This document shows, in pieces, positions 26,959 through 35,913 of a stretch of 64,000 bases of DNA. The position numbers were made by a program, and so were the translations under genes. The stretch comes from CAZBME01 sp964645835 (GTDB lineage Bacteria > Desulfobacterota > Syntrophia > Syntrophales > UBA8958). The stretch spans positions 1 through 64,000 of the forward strand of contig CAZYDG010000061.1 of NCBI GenBank assembly GCA_964645835.1. Direction: 5' to 3'. Below the pieces are notes generated by a model that saw nothing but the letters and a program-made list of their open reading frames with translations, was not told the origin of the DNA and did no database searches. Every line of letters begins with the position of its first letter. Positions within the stretch are counted from its first letter, which is position 1.

Positions 26959-28035
26959 ATGAAGAAAACACCCAGGCGTTTTAAGACAAGGGTAAAGAAG
27001 ATCGGGCAGCCGCCCGGAGCCCTTATCCATGTTGGCGAGAAACTCAGTGAAAAGATCAAAATCACCCTCATGGAATACGACGGAAGCAACTTACGGGAAA
27101 AGATTGTCGAGCACGCAGGCGAAATTGCAGAGTATAGGAATGAACAGACGGTGACATGGGTCCATGTGGACGGTCTCCATGACACTGCATTTCTGGAATG
27201 TCTCGGTGCCGACTTCGGGCTCCATCCCCTGACCGTGGAGGATATCCTCAATACGGACCAACGCCCCAAAGCTGATGATTACAGTGATTATCTCTTTGTG
27301 GTCCTGAAGGCATTTTCACTTCCGGATGCCGTTTTTGAAGAGATCCAATCGGAACAGATCAGTATTGTCTTCGGTAATCGTTTTCTCTTGTCTTTTGCAG
27401 AGAAGGAAAGCTCGCTACTTGACCCCATTCGGACGAGAATCCGTAACAATGAGGGACACATTCGCCGGTCCGGGCCGGATTATCTGGCCTATAGAATTAT
27501 TGACGCTGTAGTGGATCAGTATTTTATCGTCCTCGAAAAACTGGGAGAGGACATCGAGGTGGCGGAGGAGAATCTGATCGCCCGGCCTGTGCCCGAGACA
27601 CTTCAGTCTATCCAGCATCTAAAAAGGGAAATGCTTTATCTGCGAAAATCCGTCTGGCCCCTGAGGGAGGCCGTCAATTGTCTGGAGCGTCGTGAATCGA
27701 CCCTCGTCTCTGGGCAGACTGTTCCATATCTCAAAGATGTCTACGACCATACGATCCAGGTGATCGATACAATCGAGACCTACCGGGACATGCTGTCGGC
27801 CATGCTGGATATCTATCTGTCGAGCCTCAGCAACCGATTGAACGAAGTCATGAAGGTTCTGACGATTATCGCCACGATATTTATGCCCCTGACGTTTATC
27901 GCCGGCGTCTATGGCATGAATTTCAAGAACATGCCGGAACTCAACTGGCAATGGGGATATTATGGAATTTGGTGCGTCATGATTACCATTGCTTTGTCCA
28001 TGATAGCCTATTTTAAGAAAAAAAAGTGGTTGTGA
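26959..28035 (+). CDS. corA: Magnesium/cobalt transporter CorA
   Basis: 358 residues from ATG 26959 (GAGG six bases upstream); an in-frame ATG at 26947 is possible. A cytoplasmic alpha/beta domain (about 1-240) contains LHPLTVEDILNTDQRPK. It leads to a long helix and two C-terminal transmembrane helices (about 295-315 and 332-352). The pore signature YGMNF lies at their junction. CorA forms pentamers in the inner membrane. The gene is divergent from the OmpA-family gene. Confidence 0.95.
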   Translation: MKKTPRRFKTRVKKIGQPPGALIHVGEKLSEKIKITLMEYDGSNLREKIVEHAGEIAEYRNEQTVTWVHVDGLHDTAFLECLGADFGLHPLTVEDILNTDQRPKADDYSDYLFVVLKAFSLPDAVFEEIQSEQISIVFGNRFLLSFAEKESSLLDPIRTRIRNNEGHIRRSGPDYLAYRIIDAVVDQYFIVLEKLGEDIEVAEENLIARPVPETLQSIQHLKREMLYLRKSVWPLREAVNCLERRESTLVSGQTVPYLKDVYDHTIQVIDTIETYRDMLSAMLDIYLSSLSNRLNEVMKVLTIIATIFMPLTFIAGVYGMNFKNMPELNWQWGYYGIWCVMITIALSMIAYFKKKKWL

Positions 28036-28097
28036 AAGGTGGAGAATTTTTCTATAAAGGTTATTCCAATTGAAAATACCCTGTAAGGAGGCCCTAG

Positions 28098-28577
28098 ATG
28101 AGTGTATTTAAAGGTAGCGATATTGTGGAATTTGCAGTCAGGATTGAAGAAAACGGTGAAAATTTTTACCGCTTTGCCGTCCAGTTGGCCAAGGATGAAG
28201 AGACCAAGCAGATCTTCATGAACCTTGCTCAAGCTGAAGCCAATCATAAAAGAACCTTCGAAAAAATCTTTGCGTCCATGGAAAAAGATATTCCCGCCGA
28301 GTCTTATGACGGTGAATATATGGCCTATATTCATAATTACGTGGACAACAACATTATTTTCAATAAAGAAATCATGGATAAGGAACTGGCCAATGTAAAA
28401 GACTCCCTGTCCGCCATCGATTTTGCCTTGAGACGAGAACTCGATTCCATTCTTTACTACCATGAAATAAAGCGTCTTGTTGCGGCGACTGAACATGGCG
28501 CCATCGAAGAGATCATCGAAGAGGAACGGAAACACTTCAACGGCCTGTCAAATCTGAGAAGCCGTCACACGAAATAA
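28098..28577 (+). CDS. Rubrerythrin-like ferritin-family protein without rubredoxin domain
   Basis: 159 residues of four-helix ferritin-like fold. Diiron ligand candidates are E in RIEENGENFY, E/H in LAQAEANHKRTFE, and the paired E/H in EEERKHF near the C-terminus. The rubredoxin CxxC pairs of classic rubrerythrin are absent. Such proteins handle peroxide or iron in anaerobes. AAGGAGG is present about 10 bases before the ATG. A strong hairpin follows the stop. Confidence 0.88.
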   Translation: MSVFKGSDIVEFAVRIEENGENFYRFAVQLAKDEETKQIFMNLAQAEANHKRTFEKIFASMEKDIPAESYDGEYMAYIHNYVDNNIIFNKEIMDKELANVKDSLSAIDFALRRELDSILYYHEIKRLVAATEHGAIEEIIEEERKHFNGLSNLRSRHTK

Positions 28578-28582
28578 CACTA

Positions 28583-28614
28583 ACGGTCCTGATGGGGTTC
28601 CCCATCGGGACCGT
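28583..28614 (+). terminator. Terminator-like hairpin after the ferritin-like gene
   Basis: ACGGTCC-TGATGGGG pairs with CCATC-GGGACCGT around a TTCC loop, starting 6 bases after the stop. No T run follows, so it may act as an mRNA 3' stabiliser or a weak terminator. Confidence 0.6.
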
Positions 28615-28782
28615 TCACTGTATAATCCCTCGTTTTCATAATCAACTGATTCTTCAAAGCAGAATTATATGAACTTGTTTCCACCAGCGTGACCATAACC
28701 GACAGGCCTTTTGGCAACCGATGAAGACTATTTTTACTACCTGGATAATCTCAGAATCAGATGATCGGTTTTTTATATTTGT

Positions 28783-29814
28783 TTAAACTACCTGCTTCCA
28801 GCACCGGGGTTCCTCTTCAAGGAAATCCCCGAAGGCATGGGCGGCCCCTCTGCATCCCCCGCACGCGAATTTAAACTCGCATTTCCCGCATTTTCCTTTA
28901 AGCAAATACCTGTGGCGGCGAAATGAATTGAAAGTCTCATTCTCAAACCATATCTTTTTTAAATCGCCGGTGCTTGAATCGGCTACATACACGGGGAAAT
29001 ACGGACAAAAATATACGTGCCCCTTGGGATTTATGTAAAGAAGGGTGAAAGCAATAGAACAGCCTGTAACAGATGTCCCGTTCAACAAATCGGAATCGTC
29101 CATTATCTCCTGTTCACGTTCTTTATTAATAAGTAGTTCCGGGAACGGATCACTGAATCCTACTCTCACACCCAATTCTTTCCCCAAATGCCAGATCCTT
29201 TCGCATAGCCTTTTATATTGATCAGAACTTATCGATTGGTTGCAAGCTCTCCCAACCGGAACAAGATATCGGAAATTAAATCCTTTTATTCCCATTTCTG
29301 CAATGAAACGCATTAATTTTTCAGGCTCGTCCTCATGCTGGTGGAAGAAGGTCATTCTTACAGATACGCTGGCGTTCTTTTCAAGCAGCATTATAAGCCC
29401 CTGGACGGTTTTATCGAATGCCCCTTTGCCCCTTATGGAATCGTTTATTTCCGCACTGGCTCCTTCAAGACTGATATTAAAACCGTTTACCGTTTCGGTT
29501 AGCCACCCTATATTATCCGGATTTATCAATGTCCCGTTGCTTAGAATCTCAGTATTCATTTCCGGAATATTATTCTTGACATAATACAATATATCCTTCA
29601 GATCCTTCCTGAACATCGGCTCGCCTCCTGCCAGCGCGAGAGTTGCTTGCGGCGAAAGAGCTTTTATCTGCTCCAGGATTCCCGCTATCTGCTCAAAGCT
29701 CAAATCATCTCCCTTTATCTCTTCAAGATTTGTAGCCCTGCAGTGAAGGCACGCCAAATTACACCGGCTTGTAATATCCCATTGAATAAGTTGTGGTACA
29801 TGTTCCCATGCCAT
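28783..29814 (-). CDS. Radical SAM/SPASM enzyme
   Basis: 343 residues. The SAM cluster motif is CNLACLHC (about 18-25), with LALAGGEPMFRKD following. The C-terminal SPASM domain is complete: C-x12-G-x4-C (GCS ... YFCPYFP), then CGKCEFKFACGGC, giving C-x2-C-x5-C-x2-C, and a last Cys in EPRCW. This layout is found in peptide maturases (PqqE, AnSME types) and in haem enzymes of the NirJ/AhbD type. The gene 262 bases upstream on the same strand encodes a 60-residue peptide with two CGxCDL motifs, which favours a peptide substrate. No peptidase or exporter is adjacent. Confidence 0.88.
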   Translation of the reverse strand: MAWEHVPQLIQWDITSRCNLACLHCRATNLEEIKGDDLSFEQIAGILEQIKALSPQATLALAGGEPMFRKDLKDILYYVKNNIPEMNTEILSNGTLINPDNIGWLTETVNGFNISLEGASAEINDSIRGKGAFDKTVQGLIMLLEKNASVSVRMTFFHQHEDEPEKLMRFIAEMGIKGFNFRYLVPVGRACNQSISSDQYKRLCERIWHLGKELGVRVGFSDPFPELLINKEREQEIMDDSDLLNGTSVTGCSIAFTLLYINPKGHVYFCPYFPVYVADSSTGDLKKIWFENETFNSFRRHRYLLKGKCGKCEFKFACGGCRGAAHAFGDFLEEEPRCWKQVV

Positions 29815-30075
29815 AGTATTTAACTTCTTTCTCCCAAATAAAAGGGGTATACATTTTTGAAAGGGATTTTTAAAATTTTAGGTAAAAGATTGAGGGACAA
29901 CAAAACAATAGAACCTGGTTTTAATCCAAGTTATTTTTTATCAGGACGAAACATAAAAATACCAAAACCTGCTACTTGCTTGATTGACCTTTAAGCAAAT
30001 CAGGTGTCAATGATTTTATTGAAAAATATCTGTTTAAAATCTCGAAATTATTATTTAAATTGCAACTTAACCGTC

Positions 30076-30258
30076 TTACTCTTTCTTCTGTGGAGCTAGC
30101 ATCAGGTCGCATCCCCCGCAGTTGCCTTTTGCAGGATATACGGGTGCATGCAAATCGCATCTACCGCATGGACCATCAGCTACATAAAGCGGATGTTGCT
30201 TCTGCACGGCTGCGTGAATTACTTTGTTTAGCTCATCTGCCGTGATTTGTTTAAACAT
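30076..30258 (-). CDS. 60-residue Cys-rich peptide, candidate substrate of the radical SAM enzyme
   Basis: The ATG at 30258 has a strong AAGGAGG 5 bases upstream; the longer frame to 30303 lacks one. The N-terminal half (FKQITADELNKVIHAAV) looks like a short amphipathic leader helix. The C-terminal half has two related units, GPCGRCDLHAP and GNCGGCDLMLAP, joined by a VYPAK linker. A TATAAT -10 box lies at 30281-30286. The gene precedes the radical SAM/SPASM gene on the same strand. It may be a ribosomally made, modified peptide, or alternatively a small metal-binding protein. Confidence 0.7.
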   Translation of the reverse strand: MFKQITADELNKVIHAAVQKQHPLYVADGPCGRCDLHAPVYPAKGNCGGCDLMLAPQKKE

Positions 30259-30608
30259 ATTTCCCTCCTTATCTATATTTATTATAAATGAGAAAAATAC
30301 CATATAGGATATTGGAACGAACTATATATATTTCCCCATTTTACGTTCAACTTTGGAAAATAATTAGACCAACCCCGGATAATATGCAATGCGGCGATGT
30401 CTGGTTTATTGTATGATATTTTGTCCTATATGATGTCTGTGTATTGGTGTATTCGGCGGACACCTTACTGGTTTTTCGTGCTGAAGATTGCCGTCCCCGA
30501 AATATATGCGTAATATGGTCTTACCCTCTGTTATGACTGAAACGAAGATTGCGATTGCGGCTTTCAAAGACGGTTACCTGAAAATTACCTTTGAATGAAA
30601 GTAAAAAA
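30259..30608. other. AT-rich intergenic region upstream of the Cys-rich peptide
   Basis: About 350 bases between livF and the peptide gene. It holds the peptide gene's promoter box. A 27-codon open frame at 30515-30598 on the + strand has no ribosome binding site and is probably chance. No palindrome or repeat of note was seen. Confidence 0.4.
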
Positions 30609-31313
30609 TCAACTACTCCCGCCCAGGTATGCATTCTGCACAGCCGGATTTGACAGGAGGGTTGATGCGATGCCTTCAAGGACGATGCGGCCGTTTTCCA
30701 TGATATAGCCGCGATGGGCCAGTTTCAGGGCGGCTTTGGCGTTTTGTTCGACGATGAGGACAGTAAGGCCTGCCTCGTTGATTTCTCTTATGGTATGAAA
30801 AATGGTCTTGACGAACAATGGCGCGAGGCCAAGCGATGGTTCGTCAAGCAGCAGCAATTCCGGATTTGCCATAAGTGCCCGGCCTATGCAAAGCATTTGC
30901 TGCTCGCCACCGCTCAGGGTTCCGCCAAACTGGTGCTTGCGCTCAGCCAGAACGGGAAAGAGTTCATAAACCCATTTGCGAGTCTTTTCGATTTCCGAAT
31001 CCTTCCGGACAAAAGCACCCATATTCAGGTTTTCTTCAACAGTGAGTGTGCCGAATATTCGTCTTCCCTCCGGGGCATGGATTATGCCTTTCTTGACGAT
31101 TGCATGGGCAGGGAGTTTGGAGGTTTCATCACCTTTAAAGGAGATCGATCCTTCCCTCTTTATTATGCCGCTGATCGCCAAAAGCGTGGTGGACTTGCCC
31201 GCACCGTTGGCCCCCAGGATAGACACTATTTCACCCTCACGGACGGATAAACTGATGCCATGTATTGCTTCGACATTGCCGTATTTGACGCGGAGATCCT
31301 TTATTTGGAGCAT
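30609..31313 (-). CDS. livF: Branched-chain amino acid ABC transporter ATPase LivF
   Basis: 234 residues. Walker A GANGAGKST, ABC signature TLSGGEQQML, Walker B LLLLDEPSLG and the H-loop-type IVEQN are all present. Size and order after LivG identify the LivF member of the HAAT family. It energises uptake at the inner membrane. It starts 3 bases after livG ends. Confidence 0.94.
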   Translation of the reverse strand: MLQIKDLRVKYGNVEAIHGISLSVREGEIVSILGANGAGKSTTLLAISGIIKREGSISFKGDETSKLPAHAIVKKGIIHAPEGRRIFGTLTVEENLNMGAFVRKDSEIEKTRKWVYELFPVLAERKHQFGGTLSGGEQQMLCIGRALMANPELLLLDEPSLGLAPLFVKTIFHTIREINEAGLTVLIVEQNAKAALKLAHRGYIMENGRIVLEGIASTLLSNPAVQNAYLGGSS

Positions 31314-31316
31314 AAA

Positions 31317-32081
31317 TTAATCCTCCGTCCCCAGATACGCCTCAATTACCTTGGGGTCGGACTTGATGCTCTCCGGAGGCCCTTCGGCTATTTTTTCCCC
31401 GTTTTCCAGGACAATAATCCTCTCGCATGCCTTCATAACAAGCGGCATATCGTGCTCTATCAGGAGTATCGTAATGCCGCGTTCCCGAATTTTGGCGATC
31501 AACTCGATCAGCATTGCCGTTTCCTGCTCGTTCATTCCGCCCGCCGGTTCATCCAGGATCAAAAAGCGCGGCTCTGTCGCCAGAGCGCGGGCAATTTCCA
31601 GCAGCCGTTGATTGCCATATGAAAGATTTTTTGCAGGCATCGTTTCACTGCCGGTAAGTCCCACGAATTTCAACTCTTTTACGGCAAACTCCACTGCCTC
31701 CCTTTCCTCCCGTTGTTGAAACGGAAGGCGTAACATTCCCGAAATAAAACCCGTCTTCATCCGGCAGTGGCGGCCTGCCAGAACGTTCTCCAGGACGGAG
31801 AGATTCTGAAACAGGCGGATCGTCTGGAAAGTCCGGGCGATTCCCGCCTCGACTAATTTATGGGTAAGCTTGCCGTTGAGAATCCTGTTTTCAAGAATTA
31901 TCTGGCCATTATCCGGCTTGTAATTACCGGTTATCAGGTTAAAGATGGTTGTCTTGCCCGCGCCGTTCGGCCCGATGAGGCCGACAACCTCGCCCTGGGC
32001 TATCTCGAAGGACACATTGCTCACCGCGGTGAGTCCACCAAACCTTTTTGTCAGATTCCGAACCGAGAAAATGCTGCTCAT
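31317..32081 (-). CDS. livG: Branched-chain amino acid ABC transporter ATPase LivG
   Basis: 254 residues. Walker A GPNGAGKTT, signature LSYGNQRLLE, Walker B FLILDEPAGG and LIEHDMPLVM are typical of LivG, including the Asn-Gln variant signature and the AGMN-like stretch after Walker B. It overlaps livM by four bases (ATGA), indicating coupled translation. Confidence 0.95.
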   Translation of the reverse strand: MSSIFSVRNLTKRFGGLTAVSNVSFEIAQGEVVGLIGPNGAGKTTIFNLITGNYKPDNGQIILENRILNGKLTHKLVEAGIARTFQTIRLFQNLSVLENVLAGRHCRMKTGFISGMLRLPFQQREEREAVEFAVKELKFVGLTGSETMPAKNLSYGNQRLLEIARALATEPRFLILDEPAGGMNEQETAMLIELIAKIRERGITILLIEHDMPLVMKACERIIVLENGEKIAEGPPESIKSDPKVIEAYLGTED

Positions 32082-33037
32082 GATGATACATTCTCCACGG
32101 TATTTTCCAGTCGGTAGCGGCGCGCGCGTTGCGGCAGGATCCCTTCCGTCCGGAAGATCATCATAATGATCATGGCAAAGCCGAAAAAGAGCATCCGCAT
32201 ATCGGCCAGATCGCGGAAGACTTCCGGTATGCCGATGATCAGCACTGCGCCGAGCAAAACACCCGCGATGTTTCCGGAACCGCCCAGGATTATAAGCGTA
32301 AACATCAGTACTGAATCCCAGAAAGTAAACGATTCCGGCGAAATGATCGTCATTTTTGCGGCAAAGACGACGCCGACCATCCCGGCCCAGGCCGCGCCAA
32401 TGATGAAGACTGCCAGCTTGTAGTGCGCCGTGTCGATGCCGCTACCCTCCGCGGCGACTTCGTCCTCGCGCAGATAGTTCAAGGCGCGGCCGAAGCGGGA
32501 ATTTTCCAGAAAATAAAACAGGATGATCGTAATAACGAGGAAAATTCCAATCATGTAATAGAAGTGAAATGGAGTTCGTACAGTAAAACCGAAAATCACG
32601 GGGCGCGCTATATCGAAAATACCGTTGGCGCCGCCTGTAATGCCGTAAACGTCGTTGATCAAGGCAATGCGGACGATCTCGCCGATGCCTATTGTAACGA
32701 TACAGAGATAATCGCCGCGCAGGTGGATAATAGGGCGGATGACCAGAAATGCAAACAAGGCAGCCGTCAGGGCGGCAAAGGGAAACAGGTGCAGGATAGG
32801 AATGCCGAAAGTGGTATTGAGGATTGCCGTCGTGTATGCCCCAATGGCGAAAAAAGCGGCGTGGCCGAGGTTGAATAGCCCCGCATGGCCGACGATCAGG
32901 TTGAGGCTCACCCCGAGTATTGCATACATCCAGATATTATTGAGGACATCTATCCAGTATGCATTCAGGAATTTCGGTACAACGGCCGCAATCAATACGC
33001 CTGCGAAAAATATGGATATGGTCCTGCTCGTCAGCAA
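32078..33037 (-). CDS. livM: Branched-chain amino acid ABC transporter permease LivM
   Basis: 319 residues, mostly hydrophobic, with about 8-10 membrane helices. The family motif GHAGLFNLGHAAFFAIGAY is at about 49-67 and the EAA-like loop region LREDEVAAEGSGID near 200. It pairs with LivH to form the membrane channel. A 190-base gap with an inserted repeat separates it from livH. Confidence 0.94.
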   Translation of the reverse strand: MLTSRTISIFFAGVLIAAVVPKFLNAYWIDVLNNIWMYAILGVSLNLIVGHAGLFNLGHAAFFAIGAYTTAILNTTFGIPILHLFPFAALTAALFAFLVIRPIIHLRGDYLCIVTIGIGEIVRIALINDVYGITGGANGIFDIARPVIFGFTVRTPFHFYYMIGIFLVITIILFYFLENSRFGRALNYLREDEVAAEGSGIDTAHYKLAVFIIGAAWAGMVGVVFAAKMTIISPESFTFWDSVLMFTLIILGGSGNIAGVLLGAVLIIGIPEVFRDLADMRMLFFGFAMIIMMIFRTEGILPQRARRYRLENTVENVSS

Positions 33038-33061
33038 TCAAAACCTCGCAAAAAAACTTGC

Positions 33062-33085
33062 AGTCGGGGTTGGAAAACCCCGACT
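33062..33085. repeat. Short GC-rich hairpin in the livH-livM gap
   Basis: AGTCGGGGTT pairs perfectly with AACCCCGACT around four bases. It lies beside the inserted TIR element upstream of livM and could attenuate read-through or protect mRNA. Confidence 0.5.
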
Positions 33086-33104
33086 ATCGACTTGGAAATG
33101 GTAC

Positions 33105-33224
33105 GGCATCGCAAAAAGTTCGCAGGCAAGGAGCGCGAATCCTAAGGAGCGAGGCGTACTTTTGGCGTACGTCGTAGCGACGAAGGATAAAGCGCAAAGC
33201 AGCATCCGGACTTTTTCCGATGCC
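33105..33224 (-). repeat. MITE-like element inside the liv operon (variant family)
   Basis: 120 bp bounded by GGCATCGCAAAAAGTTCG and its inverse CGGACTTTTTCCGATGCC (16 of 18 match). The interior runs GGCAAGGAGCGCGAAT, GAGCGAGGCGTAC, CGTACGTCG and GCGCAAAGCAGCA. It follows, on the opposite strand, the same order of blocks as the CAGGCTGTT family, but with different terminal repeats. It sits between livH and livM. Confidence 0.8.
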
Positions 33225-33227
33225 GCC

Positions 33228-34133
33228 TCAAATTTTCTCCGCCACGCGCTCGCCTAATATCCCCGTTGGGCGAATGATCAATATCAATATCAGGACAAAA
33301 AAGACGATGGCGTCCTTCCAGGCAATGGAAAAGTAAGCCGCCCCCAGCGCTTCGATGATTCCCAAAAGCAGGCCACCCAGCATGGCGCCCGGGATTTTGC
33401 CGATGCCGCCGAGAATCGCTGCGGTAAATGCCTTCAAACCGTAAACCCATCCCATTGTAAAATTGATCTGGCCGTAAAGGAGGCCAACCATGAGTCCCGC
33501 CACACCGCCCAGGGCCGGGCCGATCAGGAAAACGATCATGATGACGAAATTAACATCGATTCCCATCAGCCGTGCCGCGTCCTGATCAATTGCCGCCGCG
33601 CGAATCGCGGTTCCCATTTTTGTTTTCTGGATAAAGAGGTAGAGTCCCGCCATGATCAGCAGGGATGAAAATAGAACGATGATCTTAATAACCGGGATGC
33701 TGACGTCGAAAATGTTGATGGTTGTCGAAGGAATGATGTTTTCCGGATAAACCTGAAAACGTGCCCCGTAGATTAGCATAATGGTGTTTTGCAGGAAGAT
33801 AGACGCGCCTAGTGCGGAAACCACCGCGGATAGTCGCGGCGATTCCCGCAAAGGCCGGTACGCCGCCCGGTCAAGAACCGCGCCTATCAGGGCCAGTGAT
33901 GCCATTATTATTACGGCTGTAATAAGTATGCCGATCAACAGCCCATAGAATTCCGTAAGTCCGAAAGTGGCAATAATCGTGAGACCAAGATATGCGCCGA
34001 TAGTAAAGAGATCGCCGTGAGCGAAGTTGATCAACTTCAGGACGCCATAGACCATCGTATAGCCTAGGGCGATCAGGGCGTATATACCGCCCACGGCCAG
34101 CCCGTTGGCAAATTGTTGAAAAAATTCCTCCAT
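33228..34133 (-). CDS. livH: Branched-chain amino acid ABC transporter permease LivH
   Basis: 301 residues with about eight membrane helices. Family marks are GGIYALIALGYTMVYGVLKL at about 15-34 and INFAHGDLFTIGAY. The loop FTAAILGGIGKIPGAMLGG near 235 contacts the ATPases. The start is 4 bases after the FMN-binding-like gene. Its stop lies 3 bases from the inserted TIR element. Confidence 0.95.
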   Translation of the reverse strand: MEEFFQQFANGLAVGGIYALIALGYTMVYGVLKLINFAHGDLFTIGAYLGLTIIATFGLTEFYGLLIGILITAVIIMASLALIGAVLDRAAYRPLRESPRLSAVVSALGASIFLQNTIMLIYGARFQVYPENIIPSTTINIFDVSIPVIKIIVLFSSLLIMAGLYLFIQKTKMGTAIRAAAIDQDAARLMGIDVNFVIMIVFLIGPALGGVAGLMVGLLYGQINFTMGWVYGLKAFTAAILGGIGKIPGAMLGGLLLGIIEALGAAYFSIAWKDAIVFFVLILILIIRPTGILGERVAEKI

Positions 34134-34137
34134 TATC

Positions 34138-34560
34138 CTAAAACTTAATTATCTCTTTGGGATTGGCACTTGTTTTCATTGTCCAGAAGAAGGCTTCGCC
34201 GTGAGCCACCCGGAAAATGATCAGAGCCGTACTTTCTGCTGAAAGGCCGAACTGTTTGAGGAAAGGTCTTTCTTCCATAACCCGTTTTTTCAGTTCCAAA
34301 TCATCCAAAAATTCCGCGGTTCCGGCAACCCGAAGCACCGTACCGGCAAAATCATCGGGCATATGAATCGCAAATTCCACCTTCGGATTTTTAAGAAGCT
34401 GACGATATGAATCCCTTATTGAACTGATTTGAAAATAAAAACCGGTACTGTCGGCAAACCAGATCCCCAAGGCCCTTACCCTGGGTTGATCACCTTCCAT
34501 CGTTGCAAACCATGAAACTGGATTTTCTTTGGCAAACTTAACACAATCATCGAAATTCAT
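34138..34560 (-). CDS. Pyridoxamine 5'-phosphate oxidase-family protein
   Basis: 140 residues of split-barrel flavin-binding fold: ENPVSWFATMEGDQPRVRAL at the start, FYFQISSIRDSYRQL in the middle and a VEFAIHMPD strand. The family binds FMN, F420 or haem; the reaction is unknown here. GGAGG precedes the ATG. It lies between the substrate-binding protein and livH in the transporter operon, which suggests co-regulation but not a transport role. Confidence 0.85.
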   Translation of the reverse strand: MNFDDCVKFAKENPVSWFATMEGDQPRVRALGIWFADSTGFYFQISSIRDSYRQLLKNPKVEFAIHMPDDFAGTVLRVAGTAEFLDDLELKKRVMEERPFLKQFGLSAESTALIIFRVAHGEAFFWTMKTSANPKEIIKF

Positions 34561-34581
34561 AATCTGCCTCCTATCTTATGT

Positions 34582-35700
34582 TTATTTCTGCAAGACAAAA
34601 ACACCCTGCAGATTGACTTTGTATACCTTGTATACCTCGCCAACCCTGTCCCCTTTGGCATTAAAGGAAATCGCCCCGGTCAGGCCATTGGCGTCTTTGT
34701 ATCCTTTATGTAGATAAGCAGCCATCTTGTTCGGATCTGTCGATTTGGCCTGTGCAATTGCAGCAGTAACAGCTTTGAAGCCATCTCCTGCCAAGGTGGA
34801 ATAGATAGAATTTGGGGGATGTCCGTATTTCTTCGCAAATGTTGTAAGGAAAGCCTTTGCCGGTTTCGAGGGCAAATCCTTCGGCAGTGGCGAACTGACA
34901 AAAAAGAAGCCGCTCGCAGCTTCTTTTCCGGTGATCTTTACCAAGTCAGGATTATTCTGCGCATCGCCTCCCATGAACGGAACGTTCCATTTCATCTGAT
35001 ATTTTTGGCGCAGCAGCATCCCGGCTTCCGGATAGTAACCAGTAAAGAATACGAGATCGGGTTTGGCGGCTTTCAGCTTCGTGAGAATTGACGTATAATC
35101 GCGCTCACCAGGGGTGAGGGCGTCAAAGAATACAATTTTTACCCCTTTGAGAACGGCCTTTGCTTCCTGGGCAAGTCCCTTGGCATAAGTTGTGTTGTCA
35201 TGGAGAATAGCGACATTCTTGACATTCATTTTCATGATTGCCTGGGCGGAAACCCTGCCCTGTTCGTCATCACGGGGACAGGTGCGGAAGAAATAAGGCA
35301 TGCCTTTTTCCGTGAGACGTACCGCTGTCGAGCCATTGGCAATCTGGATTATCTTTGATTCGTTATAAATATTCTGAGACGCCTCAGTTATTGAGGAGCC
35401 ATATGTCCCGACTACCGCAACAATTCCTTTCGTGACCAGACGTTGCGCAGCCAGTGCCGATGTCTTGGGGTCTCCGCCATCATCTTCCACAACGACCTCG
35501 ACCTTCCTTCCGAGCAGGCCGCCTTTATCATTCAACTGATCCGCCAGAAGATTGACCACTTGTTTCATTTCCTGCCCTTCGCTTGCCCAAGGCCCGGTCA
35601 GCGGCCCCATCAAACCGATTTTTATCGGCTCCGCCGCACAAGAAATCGATGCAAACAGCAACATGAAAACTGAAAGTAACAGATACTTTTTCATCCTCAT
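34582..35700 (-). CDS. Branched-chain amino acid type ABC transporter substrate-binding protein
   Basis: 372 residues. A signal peptide of about 22 residues ends SISCAA. The mature protein is a type I periplasmic binding fold of the LivJ/LivK family: KIGLMGPLTGPWASEGQEM, VEDDGGDPKTSALAAQRL and GTYGSSITEA. Ligands in this family range from branched-chain amino acids to amides and aromatic acids, so substrate is open. The ATG may be 35700 or 35694. It heads the operon livK-like, PNPOx-like, livH, livM, livG, livF. Confidence 0.93.
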   Translation of the reverse strand: MRMKKYLLLSVFMLLFASISCAAEPIKIGLMGPLTGPWASEGQEMKQVVNLLADQLNDKGGLLGRKVEVVVEDDGGDPKTSALAAQRLVTKGIVAVVGTYGSSITEASQNIYNESKIIQIANGSTAVRLTEKGMPYFFRTCPRDDEQGRVSAQAIMKMNVKNVAILHDNTTYAKGLAQEAKAVLKGVKIVFFDALTPGERDYTSILTKLKAAKPDLVFFTGYYPEAGMLLRQKYQMKWNVPFMGGDAQNNPDLVKITGKEAASGFFFVSSPLPKDLPSKPAKAFLTTFAKKYGHPPNSIYSTLAGDGFKAVTAAIAQAKSTDPNKMAAYLHKGYKDANGLTGAISFNAKGDRVGEVYKVYKVNLQGVFVLQK

Positions 35701-35913
35701 CCCCTTTTTTTTGTTATGCGTTTTGATGATTGCGGCAGGTAATTTGGAACCGCGGATTAATAACAGAGATTAGGGGTCCTGTCAATAAACTGCGGGCAAA
35801 CCGTGTCTACAAGTATTAACATGGGATTGCTTGCTGAATAGGCTGTACGTATCTGAAATCAATATTTTTGAATTTCACTCTTTCTGGCCGTTGCCCATGA
35901 TTTAATTCTTCTA

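Noticed and set aside
30515..30598. 27-codon open frame upstream of livF on the + strand
   Set aside because: No ribosome binding site, no recognisable sequence, and no neighbour suggesting a role.
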